64,000 nucleotides of DNA from Prevotella sp. GTDB taxonomy: Bacteria; Bacteroidota; Bacteroidia; Bacteroidales; Bacteroidaceae. Every line of letters begins with the position of its first letter. The stretch's first letter is position 1. Shown here piece after piece: positions 35,235 to 44,210 of this stretch. The stretch is from positions 62,001-126,000 of the forward strand of contig JAEEQB010000001.1 of NCBI GenBank assembly GCA_016285075.1. The letters are read 5' to 3'. The notes under the pieces are model-generated. The model was not told the origin of the DNA. It was given only the letters and a program-made list of their open reading frames with translations, and searched no databases. The position numbers and the translations under genes are program-made.

Positions 35235-36502
35235 ACAATGGTAAAGTAGACGTTCTGCTGGGATTGCAGTGGGGCGATGAAGGAAAAGGAAAGGTGGTCG
35301 ACGTGCTGACCCCACAGTATGATGTAGTAGCCCGTTTCCAGGGCGGTCCTAATGCCGGTCATACGCTGGAGTTTGAAGGACAGAAGTATGTGTTGCGTTC
35401 CATCCCCTCTGGCATTTTCCAAGGGGGGAAGGTGAACATCATCGGCAATGGTGTGGTGCTGGCTCCCGACCTGTTTATGGATGAGGCCAAGGCACTGGAA
35501 GCCAGTGGACATGAGTTGCGCTCACGTCTACACATATCGAAGAAGGCTCACTTGATCATGCCTACACACCGTGTGCTCGATGCGGCCTATGAGGCTCAGA
35601 AGGGCAAGAACAAGGTGGGCACGACAGGCAAGGGAATCGGTCCCACCTATACCGACAAGGTAAGCCGTAACGGTCTGCGTGTGGGTGATATCCTGGAGAA
35701 CTTCCCTGAGAAGTATGCAGCAGCGAAGGCCCGCCATGAGGCTATCCTGAAGTCACTGGACTTTGATTACGACATAGCCGAGGTAGAGAAGAAATGGCTG
35801 GAGGGTGTGGAATACCTGCGTCAGTTCCCCATCGTCGATTCCGAGCACGAGATCAACGCTTTCCTGAAGAGCGGCAAGAGCGTGCTCTGCGAGGGTGCCC
35901 AGGGTACGATGCTCGATGTAGACTTCGGTTCCTATCCCTTCGTTACTTCATCGAACACCATCTGTGCGGGTGCATGTACCGGTCTAGGTATCGGTCCCAA
36001 CAAGATTGGTGATGTCTATGGCATCATGAAGGCCTACTGTACCCGTGTGGGTGCAGGTCCGTTCCCCACTGAACTCTTCGATGAGACTGGCAAGAGAATC
36101 CGTGATCTGGGTCATGAATACGGGGCTGTCACAGGCCGTGAGCGCCGTTGTGGATGGATAGACCTGGTGGCCCTGCGTTATAGTATCATGGTGAATGGCG
36201 TCACCCAACTCATCATGATGAAGAGTGATGTGCTTGACGGTTTCGATACCATCAAGGCCTGTGTGGCGTACAAGCAGAACGGACAGGAGATTGACTATTT
36301 CCCTTATAACATAGAAGAGGGTATAGAGCCGGTCTACCGTGAGTTACCAGGATGGAAGACGGACATGACGCAGTTCACTTCCGAAGAACAGTTCCCCACA
36401 CAGTTCAAGGACTATATCGCATTCCTTGAGGAGCAGTTGGAGACTCCCATCAAGATTATCTCCATCGGTCCTGACCGTGCACAGACAATCGTTCGTAAGT
36501 AA
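35231..36502 (+). CDS. purA: Adenylosuccinate synthetase
   Basis: PurA joins aspartate to IMP using GTP, the first step from IMP to AMP. At 423 residues it is full length. The N-terminal P-loop is GLQWGDEGKGKVVDVL, with the catalytic Asp and His (His in NAGHTL). Further motifs are STGKGIGPTY-like TTGKGIGPTYTDKVSRNG, the QGTMLDVDFGSYPFVTSSN loop and the GTP base contact region near VLDGFDTIKAC. The gene is translationally coupled to fur. That pairing recurs in Bacteroidales, though its reason is unclear. Confidence 0.98.
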   Translation: MNNGKVDVLLGLQWGDEGKGKVVDVLTPQYDVVARFQGGPNAGHTLEFEGQKYVLRSIPSGIFQGGKVNIIGNGVVLAPDLFMDEAKALEASGHELRSRLHISKKAHLIMPTHRVLDAAYEAQKGKNKVGTTGKGIGPTYTDKVSRNGLRVGDILENFPEKYAAAKARHEAILKSLDFDYDIAEVEKKWLEGVEYLRQFPIVDSEHEINAFLKSGKSVLCEGAQGTMLDVDFGSYPFVTSSNTICAGACTGLGIGPNKIGDVYGIMKAYCTRVGAGPFPTELFDETGKRIRDLGHEYGAVTGRERRCGWIDLVALRYSIMVNGVTQLIMMKSDVLDGFDTIKACVAYKQNGQEIDYFPYNIEEGIEPVYRELPGWKTDMTQFTSEEQFPTQFKDYIAFLEEQLETPIKIISIGPDRAQTIVRK

Positions 36503-36531
36503 TTGTGCTTTTGGCCTAAAAACATAGAAAT

Positions 36532-37893
36532 ATGGCAAACAAACCTACAATTGTAAAAGGAACGCGCGACTTCTCTCCTGTGGAGATGGCCAAGCGCAAT
36601 TATATCTTCGATACCATTAGGCAGGTGTACCAGCTGTATGGTTTCCAGCAGATTGAGACTCCTGCCATGGAAACCCTCCAGACGCTGATGGGAAAATATG
36701 GCGAGGAGGGCGACAAACTGCTTTTCAAGGTGCTCAACTCTGGCGACTGCCTGGCAAAGGTGAGCGACGAGGAGCTTCAGGAACGCAATGCCTTGCACCT
36801 GGCATCCAAGATGTGTGAAAAGGGTTTGCGCTATGACCTCACCGTGCCTTTTGCCCGCTACGTGGTGATGCACCGTGATGAGCTTCAGCTGCCTTTCAAA
36901 CGCTATCAGATGCAGCCCGTGTGGCGTGCTGACCGTCCGCAGAAAGGACGTTATCGTGAGTTCTGGCAGTTTGACGGTGACATCGTAGGCAGCGACTCCC
37001 TTCTCAATGAGGTGGAGCTGATGCAGATAGTAGACACTGTGTTCAGTCGCTTTGGCGTGCGTGTACAGATCAAGATCAACAACCGCAAGATCCTTACTGG
37101 CATTGCCGAGGTTATCGGTGCTGCTGACAAGATCGTGGACATCACCGTGGCCATAGACAAGCTCGACAAAATTGGTATAGACAATGTCAATGCCGAGTTG
37201 CGTGAAGACGGACTTAGCGAGGAACAGATCCAGAAGCTCCAGCCCATCATCCTGCTTCAGGGCACTAACGACGAGAAGCTCGATACCATCTCTCAGGTGC
37301 TGAAAGACAGTGTGACGGGACAGAAGGGCGTAGAGGAGACCCGTTTCATCCTCCGAACCCTTTCCGGCTGCCAGTTGAAGAACGAGCTCCAGCTCGACCT
37401 CACCCTGGCACGCGGTCTGAACTACTATACAGGAGCCATCTTCGAAGTGAAGGCTCTGGACGTTCAGATAGGTTCCATTACTGGTGGTGGCCGCTATGAC
37501 AACCTGACCGGCATCTTCGGCATGCCGGGTATTTCGGGAGTTGGTATCTCCTTTGGCGTAGACCGTGTCTTCGACGTGCTCAACGCCCTTGAGCTGTATC
37601 CGCAGGATGCTGTCAGCGGCACCCAGTTGCTATTCATCAACTTCGGTGAAAAGGAGTCTGCCTATTGCCTGCCTGCTGTGGCCTGTGCCCGTGCTGCAGG
37701 CATACGGACGGAGATCTACCCGGATGCTGTGAAGATGAAGAAACAGATGTCGTATGCCAATGCCAAACAGATACCCTTTGTGGCGCTGGCTGGTGAGAAC
37801 GAGATGGAACAAGGCAAGTTCACTTTGAAGAACATGCTCACTGGTGAGCAGGAACTGGTGACTGCCGAGGAACTGACAGAAAAGGTGAAGTGA
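36532..37893 (+). CDS. hisS: Histidyl-tRNA synthetase
   Basis: A class II aminoacyl-tRNA synthetase of 453 residues. Motif 1 lies around [10 protein letters not shown], and motif 2 is [12 protein letters not shown] with [26 protein letters not shown]. The histidine-specific signature [15 protein letters not shown] is at about 297-311, and motif 3 is [12 protein letters not shown]...[10 protein letters not shown]. The C-terminal anticodon-binding domain (about 365-453) contains [33 protein letters not shown]. It is 29 bases after purA, and the next gene starts one base after its stop, so fur-purA-hisS-esterase may form one transcript. Confidence 0.97.
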   Translation: MANKPTIVKGTRDFSPVEMAKRNYIFDTIRQVYQLYGFQQIETPAMETLQTLMGKYGEEGDKLLFKVLNSGDCLAKVSDEELQERNALHLASKMCEKGLRYDLTVPFARYVVMHRDELQLPFKRYQMQPVWRADRPQKGRYREFWQFDGDIVGSDSLLNEVELMQIVDTVFSRFGVRVQIKINNRKILTGIAEVIGAADKIVDITVAIDKLDKIGIDNVNAELREDGLSEEQIQKLQPIILLQGTNDEKLDTISQVLKDSVTGQKGVEETRFILRTLSGCQLKNELQLDLTLARGLNYYTGAIFEVKALDVQIGSITGGGRYDNLTGIFGMPGISGVGISFGVDRVFDVLNALELYPQDAVSGTQLLFINFGEKESAYCLPAVACARAAGIRTEIYPDAVKMKKQMSYANAKQIPFVALAGENEMEQGKFTLKNMLTGEQELVTAEELTEKVK

Positions 37894-37894
37894 A

Positions 37895-38896
37895 ATGAAA
37901 AGGGTCATCTCATTTGTTGCTATTGCCCTGTTGCTGCTGACTGCAGGCACGAAGGACAAGACCACCACCATCTTCATGATAGGTGATTCGACTATGGCGA
38001 ATAAAAGTATTTCCGGTGGAAAGCTGGAACGAGGGTGGGGGATGGCTCTGCAGAGCTATTTCGATGATCATATCGTGATTGACAATCATGCTGTCAATGG
38101 TCGTTCCTCGCTCTCATTCATCAACGAAGGCCGTTGGGACAAGGTGCTTCAGAAGATGAAGCCCGGTGATTATGTCATCATCCAGTTTGGTCATAATGAT
38201 GAGAAACCCAAGGAAGACCGCCATACGGATCCTGGTTCAACGTTTGACTATAACCTGGCAAAGTTTGTGCGAGAGACCCGTGAGCATGGTGGTATCCCCA
38301 TTCTGATGAACTGTGTGGTGCGCCGCAATTTCTTTGTCAATGCCCCGGAGAACGATGATGATGAGAAGCTTCGTACCCAGACCTTCAAGGACGGTGTGAA
38401 GATGGTGGAGGGTGACTCGCTTATTGATACGCATGGACTTTATCGTGTGGCTCCCCGTGATGTGGCTAAGAGGATGAACTGTTTCTTCGTGGATGCCAAC
38501 AAACTTACCCATGACCTGGAGCAGGGCCTTGGCGTAGAGGAGTCCAAAAAGCTTCACATGTGGTTCCTGCCAGGAGTGGAACCCTCTGAACCGAAGGGTA
38601 AACAGGACAACACCCACTATTCCGTCTATGGTGCCCATGTCGTGGCCCGTCTTCTGGCTGATGCCATCTGTGAGGAAGTGCCCATTCTGAGCAAGTACCG
38701 CACAGATGCCGATATCACCGTGGACCGAAATGGCCGCGGACACTATCTGGAGTTGGAACCAGCTGTGGCAGCAGCCCTGTCCTCTTCAAAGGCAGAGACG
38801 GTGATACAAATATTAGGAGGCGAGTGGAATCGCCCCCAACTTCCTAAAAAGTCCAAAGTGAAGATCGTGCTCCGGGAAGGAGCACGATGGAAATAG
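37895..38896 (+). CDS. Rhamnogalacturonan acetylesterase-like SGNH hydrolase (CE12)
   Basis: An SGNH-fold esterase expected to deacetylate pectin side-chain regions. Blocks visible are: block I FMIGDSTMANKS with nucleophile Ser32; block II Gly in VNGRSS; block III IIQFGHNDEKP; block V DNTHYSVYGAHVVARLLADAI with catalytic Asp and His. An N-terminal hydrophobic stretch (residues 1-19, VISFVAIALLLLTAG) suggests export. The fold should finish near residue 265; about 60 further residues (ITVDRNGRGHYLELEPAVAA...) look unlike the family, and the final 8 codons form a perfect hairpin (38864-38888). The tail may have been acquired by fusion with downstream sequence. It starts one base after the hisS stop. 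Confidence 0.85.
   Translation: MKRVISFVAIALLLLTAGTKDKTTTIFMIGDSTMANKSISGGKLERGWGMALQSYFDDHIVIDNHAVNGRSSLSFINEGRWDKVLQKMKPGDYVIIQFGHNDEKPKEDRHTDPGSTFDYNLAKFVRETREHGGIPILMNCVVRRNFFVNAPENDDDEKLRTQTFKDGVKMVEGDSLIDTHGLYRVAPRDVAKRMNCFFVDANKLTHDLEQGLGVEESKKLHMWFLPGVEPSEPKGKQDNTHYSVYGAHVVARLLADAICEEVPILSKYRTDADITVDRNGRGHYLELEPAVAAALSSSKAETVIQILGGEWNRPQLPKKSKVKIVLREGARWK
38864..38888. terminator. Hairpin inside the 3' end of the CE12 coding region
   Basis: ATCGTGCTCC (38864-38873) and GGAGCACGAT (38879-38888) form a perfect 10-bp stem with a GGGAA loop. It ends 8 bases before the esterase stop and 10 bases before the convergent DUF4293 stop. It probably terminates both transcripts while being translated in one of them. 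Confidence 0.6.
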
Positions 38897-38897
38897 T

Positions 38898-39236
38898 TCA
38901 GCGTATGCGATCAGCAGCGCGGACGAGTTTCTCGTCGTGAATGATTCCCCTTCGTGCGAGGAAGATCAGGATGGCCTCTATCATAGGCAGGCAGTCGACC
39001 GTGTTAACATAGCCCTGAATGACTGCCAGTCCGATGTACCAGGCAAAAACCAGCAGGAGTGCTACGAGGCAGATTTTGGCCTGTAGCACTCTTTTTGCGT
39101 ATAGGAATATGGTGCCCAGGCATACTGCAGCGTTAAGCAGCTGCAGCACGTCAAGCCATGTGAGCCTGATGCACGAGCATACAACAGCCAAGATGGCTGC
39201 CAGTAGCAGATAGACGGTCTGAATGCGCTGTATCAT
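38898..39236 (-). CDS. DUF4293 small membrane protein
   Basis: A protein of 112 residues with four predicted membrane helices (about 5-20, 28-45, 54-72, 82-95) and a short charged cytoplasmic tail (RRGIIHDEKLVRAADRIR). It matches DUF4293, a Bacteroidetes family habitually encoded after the omega-like subunit and BamD. The start overlaps the stop of the omega-like gene by 4 bases. Function unknown. Confidence 0.82.
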   Translation of the reverse strand: MIQRIQTVYLLLAAILAVVCSCIRLTWLDVLQLLNAAVCLGTIFLYAKRVLQAKICLVALLLVFAWYIGLAVIQGYVNTVDCLPMIEAILIFLARRGIIHDEKLVRAADRIR

Positions 39237-39568
39237 GATTCAGACTGCTCTTTCTGCTGCGGGTCGCGCCAGTAAACCTTGTCTTCAATAAACTCCTGAG
39301 TAGCCAGCAGAGAAGGCTTGGGAAGCTTCTCGTAGTAACGTGAAATCTCTATCTGCTCGCGGTTCTCGAAGACCTCTTCGAGTGAATCGTTATAGCTGGC
39401 AAACTCTGCCAGTTTCTTGGAAAGATCGTCCTTGATCTGCATGCTGATCTGATTGGCACGCTTGGAGATGATGGCAACACTTTGGTAGATGTTATGCGTG
39501 TCGCGGCATAGATCCATAATGTTGCGGGTTACCGTGTTAACGGGGGCTTTTGACTTCTTGTAATCCAT
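39233..39568 (-). CDS. RNA polymerase omega-like (Rpb6) subunit
   Basis: The 111 residues starting MDYKKSKAPVNTVTRNIMDL include an Rpb6/omega-like core (YQSVAIISKRANQISMQIKDDLSKKLAEF), which in omega wraps the beta-prime C-terminus and stabilises the core enzyme. A C-terminal extension (about 70-111, FENREQIEISRYYEKLPKPSLLATQEFIE) is typical of the Bacteroidetes version. I chose ATG at 39568 over an upstream one because the family begins with a short basic segment before the core. It lies between bamD (65 bases away) and DUF4293 (4-base overlap). Confidence 0.85.
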   Translation of the reverse strand: MDYKKSKAPVNTVTRNIMDLCRDTHNIYQSVAIISKRANQISMQIKDDLSKKLAEFASYNDSLEEVFENREQIEISRYYEKLPKPSLLATQEFIEDKVYWRDPQQKEQSES

Positions 39569-39633
39569 AAATATATGATGATGTTGAATTTTTAAATGAT
39601 ACAATGTGGAATGTTTCTGTTCTCAACTTATAC

Positions 39634-40461
39634 TTAGTCTTTGGTGTATTTCTTGCACTTGGCAATATATCTCTCGGCTAAGGACTTGTCCTTGGACTCA
39701 GGGAATTCGTTGAGGAATCCGTAGCATTCATCCTCGGCGTCACGATAGCGTTCAAGTTTGCGCTGTTCGGTGGAGTTCTCTGCCAGTTCGAACTTACTCT
39801 TCATGATGAGCAGAGAGAAATCTTCACGCAGCTTGGAAAACGGGTATGTCTTCAAGGCATTCTGTGCAGTGATGATGCAGGACTCATAGTTGCTCTCGTC
39901 GTTGGCATTGAGGTTGCCGAAGTAGCCTCCGAGGTTGTAATAGAGCTGTGCATTGAGCAGTTCCTTCATGATGAGCTTGTCCTGTAGTTCAAACAGACGT
40001 TGCTGTGCTTCGGGGCGCAGTTCAGAGTCCGGGTAACGGTCCAGGAATTCCTGATAGGCAGTGATGGCTCCCATGGTAGGTGTCTGGTCAAGCCTGGGCT
40101 CCGGCGCACTCTCATAGAGTGACTGTCCCACATAAAACGCTGCATGTTCGGCATAGAGTCCCTTAGGGTAGGAAGAACCATACTTCTTGAAGGTGGCGGA
40201 GGCACTTTCGAAGTCACGGCTCATGTACTGGGCCATGCCGAGCATATAGAGACTCTCTTGTGCGTTGTCTCCACCTTTCATGAAAGTGACGATTTCCTGT
40301 AGCAGGGTTGCTGCGCGTACATACCTTCCCTCGGCAAAGCATTGCTTTGCATATTCGTATTTGTAGTCGTTGTCCGACAACTTGTATACGGCATTAAACT
40401 CGCTGGCACAACTGCACACCATGAGTGCAGCAAAAGCCATGATAAGCATGTTCTTTTTCAT
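39634..40461 (-). CDS. bamD: Outer membrane assembly lipoprotein BamD
   Basis: BamD is the essential lipoprotein of the BAM complex that inserts beta-barrels into the outer membrane. The 275 residues begin with a lipoprotein signal (MKKNMLIMAFAALMVCSCAS, acylated Cys at about 18), followed by TPR-like helices: YKYEYAKQCFAEGRYVRAA, ESLYMLGMAQYMSRDFESAS, AITAYQEFLDRYPDSELRPE and ESCIITAQNALKTYPFSKLR. Length and motif order fit the family. It is the first gene of the minus-strand operon bamD, omega-like, DUF4293, with its promoter at 40470-40500. Confidence 0.94.
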   Translation of the reverse strand: MKKNMLIMAFAALMVCSCASEFNAVYKLSDNDYKYEYAKQCFAEGRYVRAATLLQEIVTFMKGGDNAQESLYMLGMAQYMSRDFESASATFKKYGSSYPKGLYAEHAAFYVGQSLYESAPEPRLDQTPTMGAITAYQEFLDRYPDSELRPEAQQRLFELQDKLIMKELLNAQLYYNLGGYFGNLNANDESNYESCIITAQNALKTYPFSKLREDFSLLIMKSKFELAENSTEQRKLERYRDAEDECYGFLNEFPESKDKSLAERYIAKCKKYTKD

Positions 40462-40469
40462 TCAGCCTG

Positions 40470-40500
40470 CAAAATTACTGCTTTTCGTGCGAACTACAAA
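40470..40500 (-). promoter_or_regulatory. Promoter of the bamD operon
   Basis: TTTG (40500-40497) and TAATTTTG (40477-40470) on the minus strand are 19 bases apart, only 9 bases ahead of the bamD start codon. The leader would be very short. The rest of the gap to 40901 is AT-rich and holds only the repeat at 40723-40788. Confidence 0.7.
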
Positions 40501-40722
40501 GAGAATTAGGGAAATTTAATTAATCATACCAATATTTATTCACATTATTTTCATGGAAGGAGTGTATTGTTGGCAATTCCTGGTTTTATCTTGTTCCAAA
40601 AGCTATTGACAAGCCAATCCTGCACGTGTTACATATACATTCATTTTCAAGCATAATATCTCAGATTTATTTCTTTCAACCCATCTTCCAAACCTTGAGT
40701 GTCTTAAAATTATTACTATTGA

Positions 40723-40788
40723 CGTTTGGGTATAGGCGTTCAATCGTTTGGGTATAGGCGTTCAATCGTTCGGGTATAGGCGAACGAT
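40723..40788. repeat. 22-bp tandem repeat between bamD and the TPR gene
   Basis: Three head-to-tail units of exactly 22 bases begin at 40723, 40745 and 40767 with consensus CGTTTGGGTATAGGCGTTCAAT. The third diverges to end in CGAACGAT, making a CGTTCG...CGAACG inverted repeat. It lies at the 3' side of the TPR gene. Confidence 0.88.
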
Positions 40789-40901
40789 GTTTACCCCGTA
40801 GTAAACCCCTCTTCCGATACTTCAGATATTACTGCAGGCTCTCGTTGTTTACGATGAATCTCGTTAAATACGTTGTTGGTACACAGGATGGGAAAGTTCT
40901 G

Positions 40902-42548
40902 TCAATAATACCGTATCAATCTGTTGTCGAAGTCGGTCGCATTCCCCTCCACGTTGAACACTTTTTTCAAGAGTGCCTTCCTGATAAGCGTTAAGGACGA
41001 TGGTGACAAGCCCAACAAGTTGGCTGTTTGTGAAGAAGAGACTTTCAGTCTAAGAGCAAAACAAGTACGGTATTCTTTTTCGTTGAGCTCATGCCTTTTG
41101 ACTGAAACCAAATGATAGAAAGACGGTAAATTTTGGGCCAATAATTGCTCAATGGCTTCCCACTCCTTGTCAGTTGGCTGTGTGCCGCGATTCACGTGCC
41201 TCATAAAGACTTTATAGGCCTTATCTTCTCTGATCATGGCTTCTAATTCATCGCATTTTAATCCGTATTCACGTTGCTCATAAAGGGAAATCTTTTCCTC
41301 CAGCTGCTGAACTTGTCGTTCCTTATCGGCAATAAGATTGGTCTGGTCTTCGCTGCTTTTCAGTTTCTCCAACTCATTTTGGGCTGTTATGTAGTAAGAC
41401 TGAAGGTCTCTTAATCTCTCAACTTGATACTTTTGCGTTTTCTTTTTTTCCTGATACTTCAAGTAAAGAACGGATGAACATAAAAGGAATGTCAGTGCCA
41501 ATGCTACAGCTATCCAGGAAATACGTGCATTCTTTTGGGCTCGCAACTCTTCCTGCTGGGCCACCTTTTGGTGGCGACTATAGTCGTACATGGCCTTGGC
41601 TTGTTCGACCTCATACGTTGTCATTTGGACAAAGCACGAATCGTTCATGTCGTAACTATATGAGAAGTATTTTGCGGCTGAATCCGACATGTGCTTTTGT
41701 TGGTATAGCCAGGCAAGACCTCTTGAACCACAATTCTGATTATTAAAGTCTTGTCCTGTTCGCAATTCCTTTCGGAAATAGTATTCGGCAGAGTCAAGTT
41801 GCCCTGAAATCAAGAAATACCTTCCTTTTGCGTAATAATATACCTCACGACCTTTCTCAATGTTTCCGATGGAATCGAAGAAACCTGAATGACGCTCATA
41901 TTCCTCGAAATAGCGTGCTACTTCCAATGTGTCTCCTCTACTTACCAGCTTTTCCGCCAATCCGCCAGAAAAGCCTGCTGCTTCCGTATTATATTTATAT
42001 GCCTTCAGTTGTTTGATGGCATCTGTGTATATCAAGATGGCAGAGTCTTTCATCTGGAGTTGGTCGTAAGAGGTCGCCTTCATAGCATAACTCCTTAAAG
42101 CATTCAGCTTATCCTTTCCACGATACCCATATTCTGCAGAAGAATCATAGTAATCCAAAGAATTGCGGTACAACCCCTGATTATAAAATATGATGGCACT
42201 CTGCCCATAGATGCGGCTGAGTTGGGCGAAGTCACAATCCTGTGCAGTGGTGTCAGCACGGCTGATGGCCTCCTGGTAACAGTGGAGAGCCATGAGTGCC
42301 TCGTGCATGTCGGCGTAGCAGCGGCCAAGGAGGTAGTGAGCCAGGAGCTGGTCGTTGGGAGTGCCGTGACTATCAAAGTAGTCGACGAGTGCCTGTGCCT
42401 CGTCGCGTTCCGTGGCGGTGAGCACGGAGTCGGCACGGTTCAACATATTCAGCGCCTGGAGACGCTGCCGCATCTCCTCATATTCTCCCCCTCCAGAGCA
42501 GGCGCATAAAGCACCCAGCATGATGATAAATAAAACAAACTTCTTCAT
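40902..42548 (-). CDS. TPR-containing membrane-anchored protein with C-terminal HTH
   Basis: An N-terminal lipoprotein-like signal (MKKFVLFIIMLGALCACSGGG) is followed by six or so TPR repeats (about 20-330: DQLLAHYLLGRCYADMHEAL, AIIFYNQGLYRNSLDYYDSSA, DSAEYYFRKELRTGQDFNNQN). A transmembrane helix (about 350-370, WIAVALALTFLLCSSVLYL), a coiled coil (about 375-435) and a C-terminal helix-turn-helix (about 500-545, CFALRLKVSSSQTANLLGLSPSSLTLIRKALLKK) complete it. This layout, sensor outside and DNA-binding-like helix inside, is widespread in Bacteroidetes, but the signal and targets are unknown. The first ATG could be 42557 or 42548; the latter gives the cleaner signal peptide. A 3' remnant of a second copy lies at 44148-44206. 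Confidence 0.82.
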   Translation of the reverse strand: MKKFVLFIIMLGALCACSGGGEYEEMRQRLQALNMLNRADSVLTATERDEAQALVDYFDSHGTPNDQLLAHYLLGRCYADMHEALMALHCYQEAISRADTTAQDCDFAQLSRIYGQSAIIFYNQGLYRNSLDYYDSSAEYGYRGKDKLNALRSYAMKATSYDQLQMKDSAILIYTDAIKQLKAYKYNTEAAGFSGGLAEKLVSRGDTLEVARYFEEYERHSGFFDSIGNIEKGREVYYYAKGRYFLISGQLDSAEYYFRKELRTGQDFNNQNCGSRGLAWLYQQKHMSDSAAKYFSYSYDMNDSCFVQMTTYEVEQAKAMYDYSRHQKVAQQEELRAQKNARISWIAVALALTFLLCSSVLYLKYQEKKKTQKYQVERLRDLQSYYITAQNELEKLKSSEDQTNLIADKERQVQQLEEKISLYEQREYGLKCDELEAMIREDKAYKVFMRHVNRGTQPTDKEWEAIEQLLAQNLPSFYHLVSVKRHELNEKEYRTCFALRLKVSSSQTANLLGLSPSSLTLIRKALLKKVFNVEGNATDFDNRLIRYY

Positions 42549-42627
42549 ATCAGCCATTTTTAGCTTACTTCATAATGTGGTGGTCTACCATACCGAGTCT
42601 GCTACGACTTATTGAACACATTCGGCA

Positions 42628-42659
42628 CAAAAATACAAAGAAACCGTGGAAGAGACAAG
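42628..42659 (-). promoter_or_regulatory. Promoter of the TPR gene
   Basis: CTTG (42659-42656) and TATTTTTG (42635-42628) on the minus strand are separated by 20 bases. The leader is about 70-75 bases. Between here and 42857 only the hairpin at 42794-42828 is seen. Confidence 0.6.
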
Positions 42660-42793
42660 AAAAATGGAAAGAAATAATTCACTCATTATTCACCAAGAAG
42701 CCTTTTTGTCGATGGAATCGGACTTTTTGGTTTTACACGGTTTCAAAAGTATTGCTCCAAAGTGGCAAGATGATGCCCTTTATTCCCCAAACG

Positions 42794-42828
42794 CCGTCCC
42801 TCTCGCCATTTGCTGGTGAGAGGGATGG
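42794..42828 (-). terminator. Hairpin after the secreted-protein gene
   Basis: Two 15-base arms (42794-42808 and 42814-42828, core CCCTCTC/GAGAGGG) pair at 13 of 15 positions around a 5-base loop. It lies 30 bases past the stop of the minus-strand gene at 42858 and probably terminates it. Confidence 0.55.
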
Positions 42829-42857
42829 CTCGTTTAGGAGATATGGTGTCAGAAGTT

Positions 42858-43712
42858 TCACTTCATCACGAACTTCTTGCCATTCTTTACATAGATGCCC
42901 TTGCCCTGTGGTTCGCCCTGAATGCGACGACCCTGGAGATCGTAGAGATTAGCGGGGGCTGTGGAGCTTTGTGTATCCGGGGACAAAGCTATGCCTGTGG
43001 TATATGTTCTCGAAAAAAGATTAGTCTTGTTAAAATAACATTCCTCTAACTGGTATTTATAGGAAGTATTAAACTGCGTGTCCCATGTGAGGAAAGGATT
43101 ATAGTTTTCTGCGCCAACACCTTCAATCCAGTGGACAGCGTCTGTAATTTCGATAACATGAATATCATGTTCTAAGATTTCCGTTCGTTGTGCAACAAAA
43201 TTGAAACGACGTCGCGGTACATTATCCATACCATAAACTGTATCTATATCTTTAAGTATAATGGCGCAGAAATAATTAGTACCTTTTATATCGAAAGCCG
43301 GAATCTTGTCTTTATGCAAATGTGCAAAGGTACACTCATCAGGGTTAGACATGTCGCAATACAGAAAGTCACCTGGTTTAAGACTAAAATCATAGAGCAG
43401 AACCGTGTTCCCATTGATACGGCCATAAACTTTTCCGTTCTCTTCACGTAGTGAGCCAACGAAACGCGTACCAGGCATCTCTTCTCTTACTGCTCGTTCT
43501 GAATAGCAGTAGCATTTCATGAAAACCTCACCATCAATAACAGTATCTCCAGAAAGATAGTAGTCATACTGATAGCGGTTCCCATCATCATCGAACTCAT
43601 GGCCTTTCCACGTCTTTCCCTCAATAACCATAAGATTATTGGAACTTTGGGCCGAAATCTCTGCTGATATAAAGCATTGCAATATCAGCATAATTAGTAC
43701 TTTTGTTTTCAT
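42858..43712 (-). CDS. Secreted protein of unknown function with Prevotella-type C-terminal tail
   Basis: A signal peptide (MKTKVLIMLILQCFISAEISAQ) precedes about 230 residues of mixed beta-rich sequence without a domain I recognise (GKTWKGHEFDDDGNRYQYDY, GDTVIDGEVFMKCYCYSE). The last about 30 residues (ANLYDLQGRRIQGEPQGKGI then YVKNGKKFVMK) are the Tyr-Asp-Leu-x-Gly-Arg-Arg plus Gly-Lys-Lys tail that Prevotella secreted proteins share. That tail is probably a sorting domain for the type IX route. It is transcribed after a small broken gene on the same strand (43730-43957). No function is proposed. Confidence 0.75.
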   Translation of the reverse strand: MKTKVLIMLILQCFISAEISAQSSNNLMVIEGKTWKGHEFDDDGNRYQYDYYLSGDTVIDGEVFMKCYCYSERAVREEMPGTRFVGSLREENGKVYGRINGNTVLLYDFSLKPGDFLYCDMSNPDECTFAHLHKDKIPAFDIKGTNYFCAIILKDIDTVYGMDNVPRRRFNFVAQRTEILEHDIHVIEITDAVHWIEGVGAENYNPFLTWDTQFNTSYKYQLEECYFNKTNLFSRTYTTGIALSPDTQSSTAPANLYDLQGRRIQGEPQGKGIYVKNGKKFVMK

Positions 43713-43729
43713 AATTTTTTGTTTTTAAG

Positions 43730-43957
43730 TTAAAAAATACAATTAGTAATTATTTTGATAAATACATCCGTTTTGTATCGATGGGGTATAAGGATGGGGC
43801 CTTTACCAGTACCTGGGTCAATTGGAGTAGGATCCCCCTAATCGACGCTGAATTCGATTTCTTCTTCCTCTGGTTCCTGCGCATTAACAGGAAGTACCCC
43901 TCCAAGACAGAGGAAATACGCTAACATAGTCGCAATGATAAATCTTGTTCTTTTCAT
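43730..43957 (-). pseudogene. Small secreted protein gene with in-frame stop (DUF3244-like)
   Basis: From ATG at 43957 the minus strand encodes 39 residues: signal peptide MKRTRFIIATMLAYFLCLGG, then LPVNAQEPEEEEIEFSVD and TAG (43840-43838). The same frame continues after the TAG for 35 more codons (GDPTPIDPGTGKGPILIPHR...) to TAA at 43732. The Asp-Pro-x-Pro and PILIP stretch resembles the start of DUF3244-type secreted proteins. So the visible stop either truncates a decayed gene or ends a genuine 39-residue exported peptide. A -7 box TAAATTTG is at 44022-44015 on the minus strand, without a clear -33 box. It is just upstream of the secreted protein gene at 43712. Confidence 0.6.
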
Positions 43958-44147
43958 CTTTTTTCTTTTTTGTTATTAGTTGTAAATTCGAAAGTGAAAA
44001 TCAGTTTTCGACTGCAAATTTAGGAAGTATGAAGCAATAAATAGATGAGTTTTAGTCAAAAAGATTTTAGCGATTTTTTAGTGCTGATCCATAAAATAAC
44101 GCTAAAACGAGTGTTTTAAGTTGATAACCAGAGACTTATCAACAATC

Positions 44148-44206
44148 GTGTTGGCCTGTTGCTGAAGTCGGTCGCAGTACCTTCAACATTTAACACTTTT
44201 TCAAGG
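44148..44206 (-). pseudogene. 3'-terminal remnant of a second TPR/HTH gene
   Basis: The minus strand reads LEKVLNVEGTATDFSNR, which aligns with the last residues of the intact TPR/HTH protein (LKKVFNVEGNATDFDNR). The DNA GAAGTCGGTCGCA is shared by both sites. Nothing of the remaining gene is left. It indicates a former duplicate at this locus, reduced by deletion. Confidence 0.65.
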
Positions 44207-44210
44207 CCAC

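Noticed and set aside
40723..40788. CRISPR array
   Set aside because: The 22-base units are directly head to tail with no spacers.
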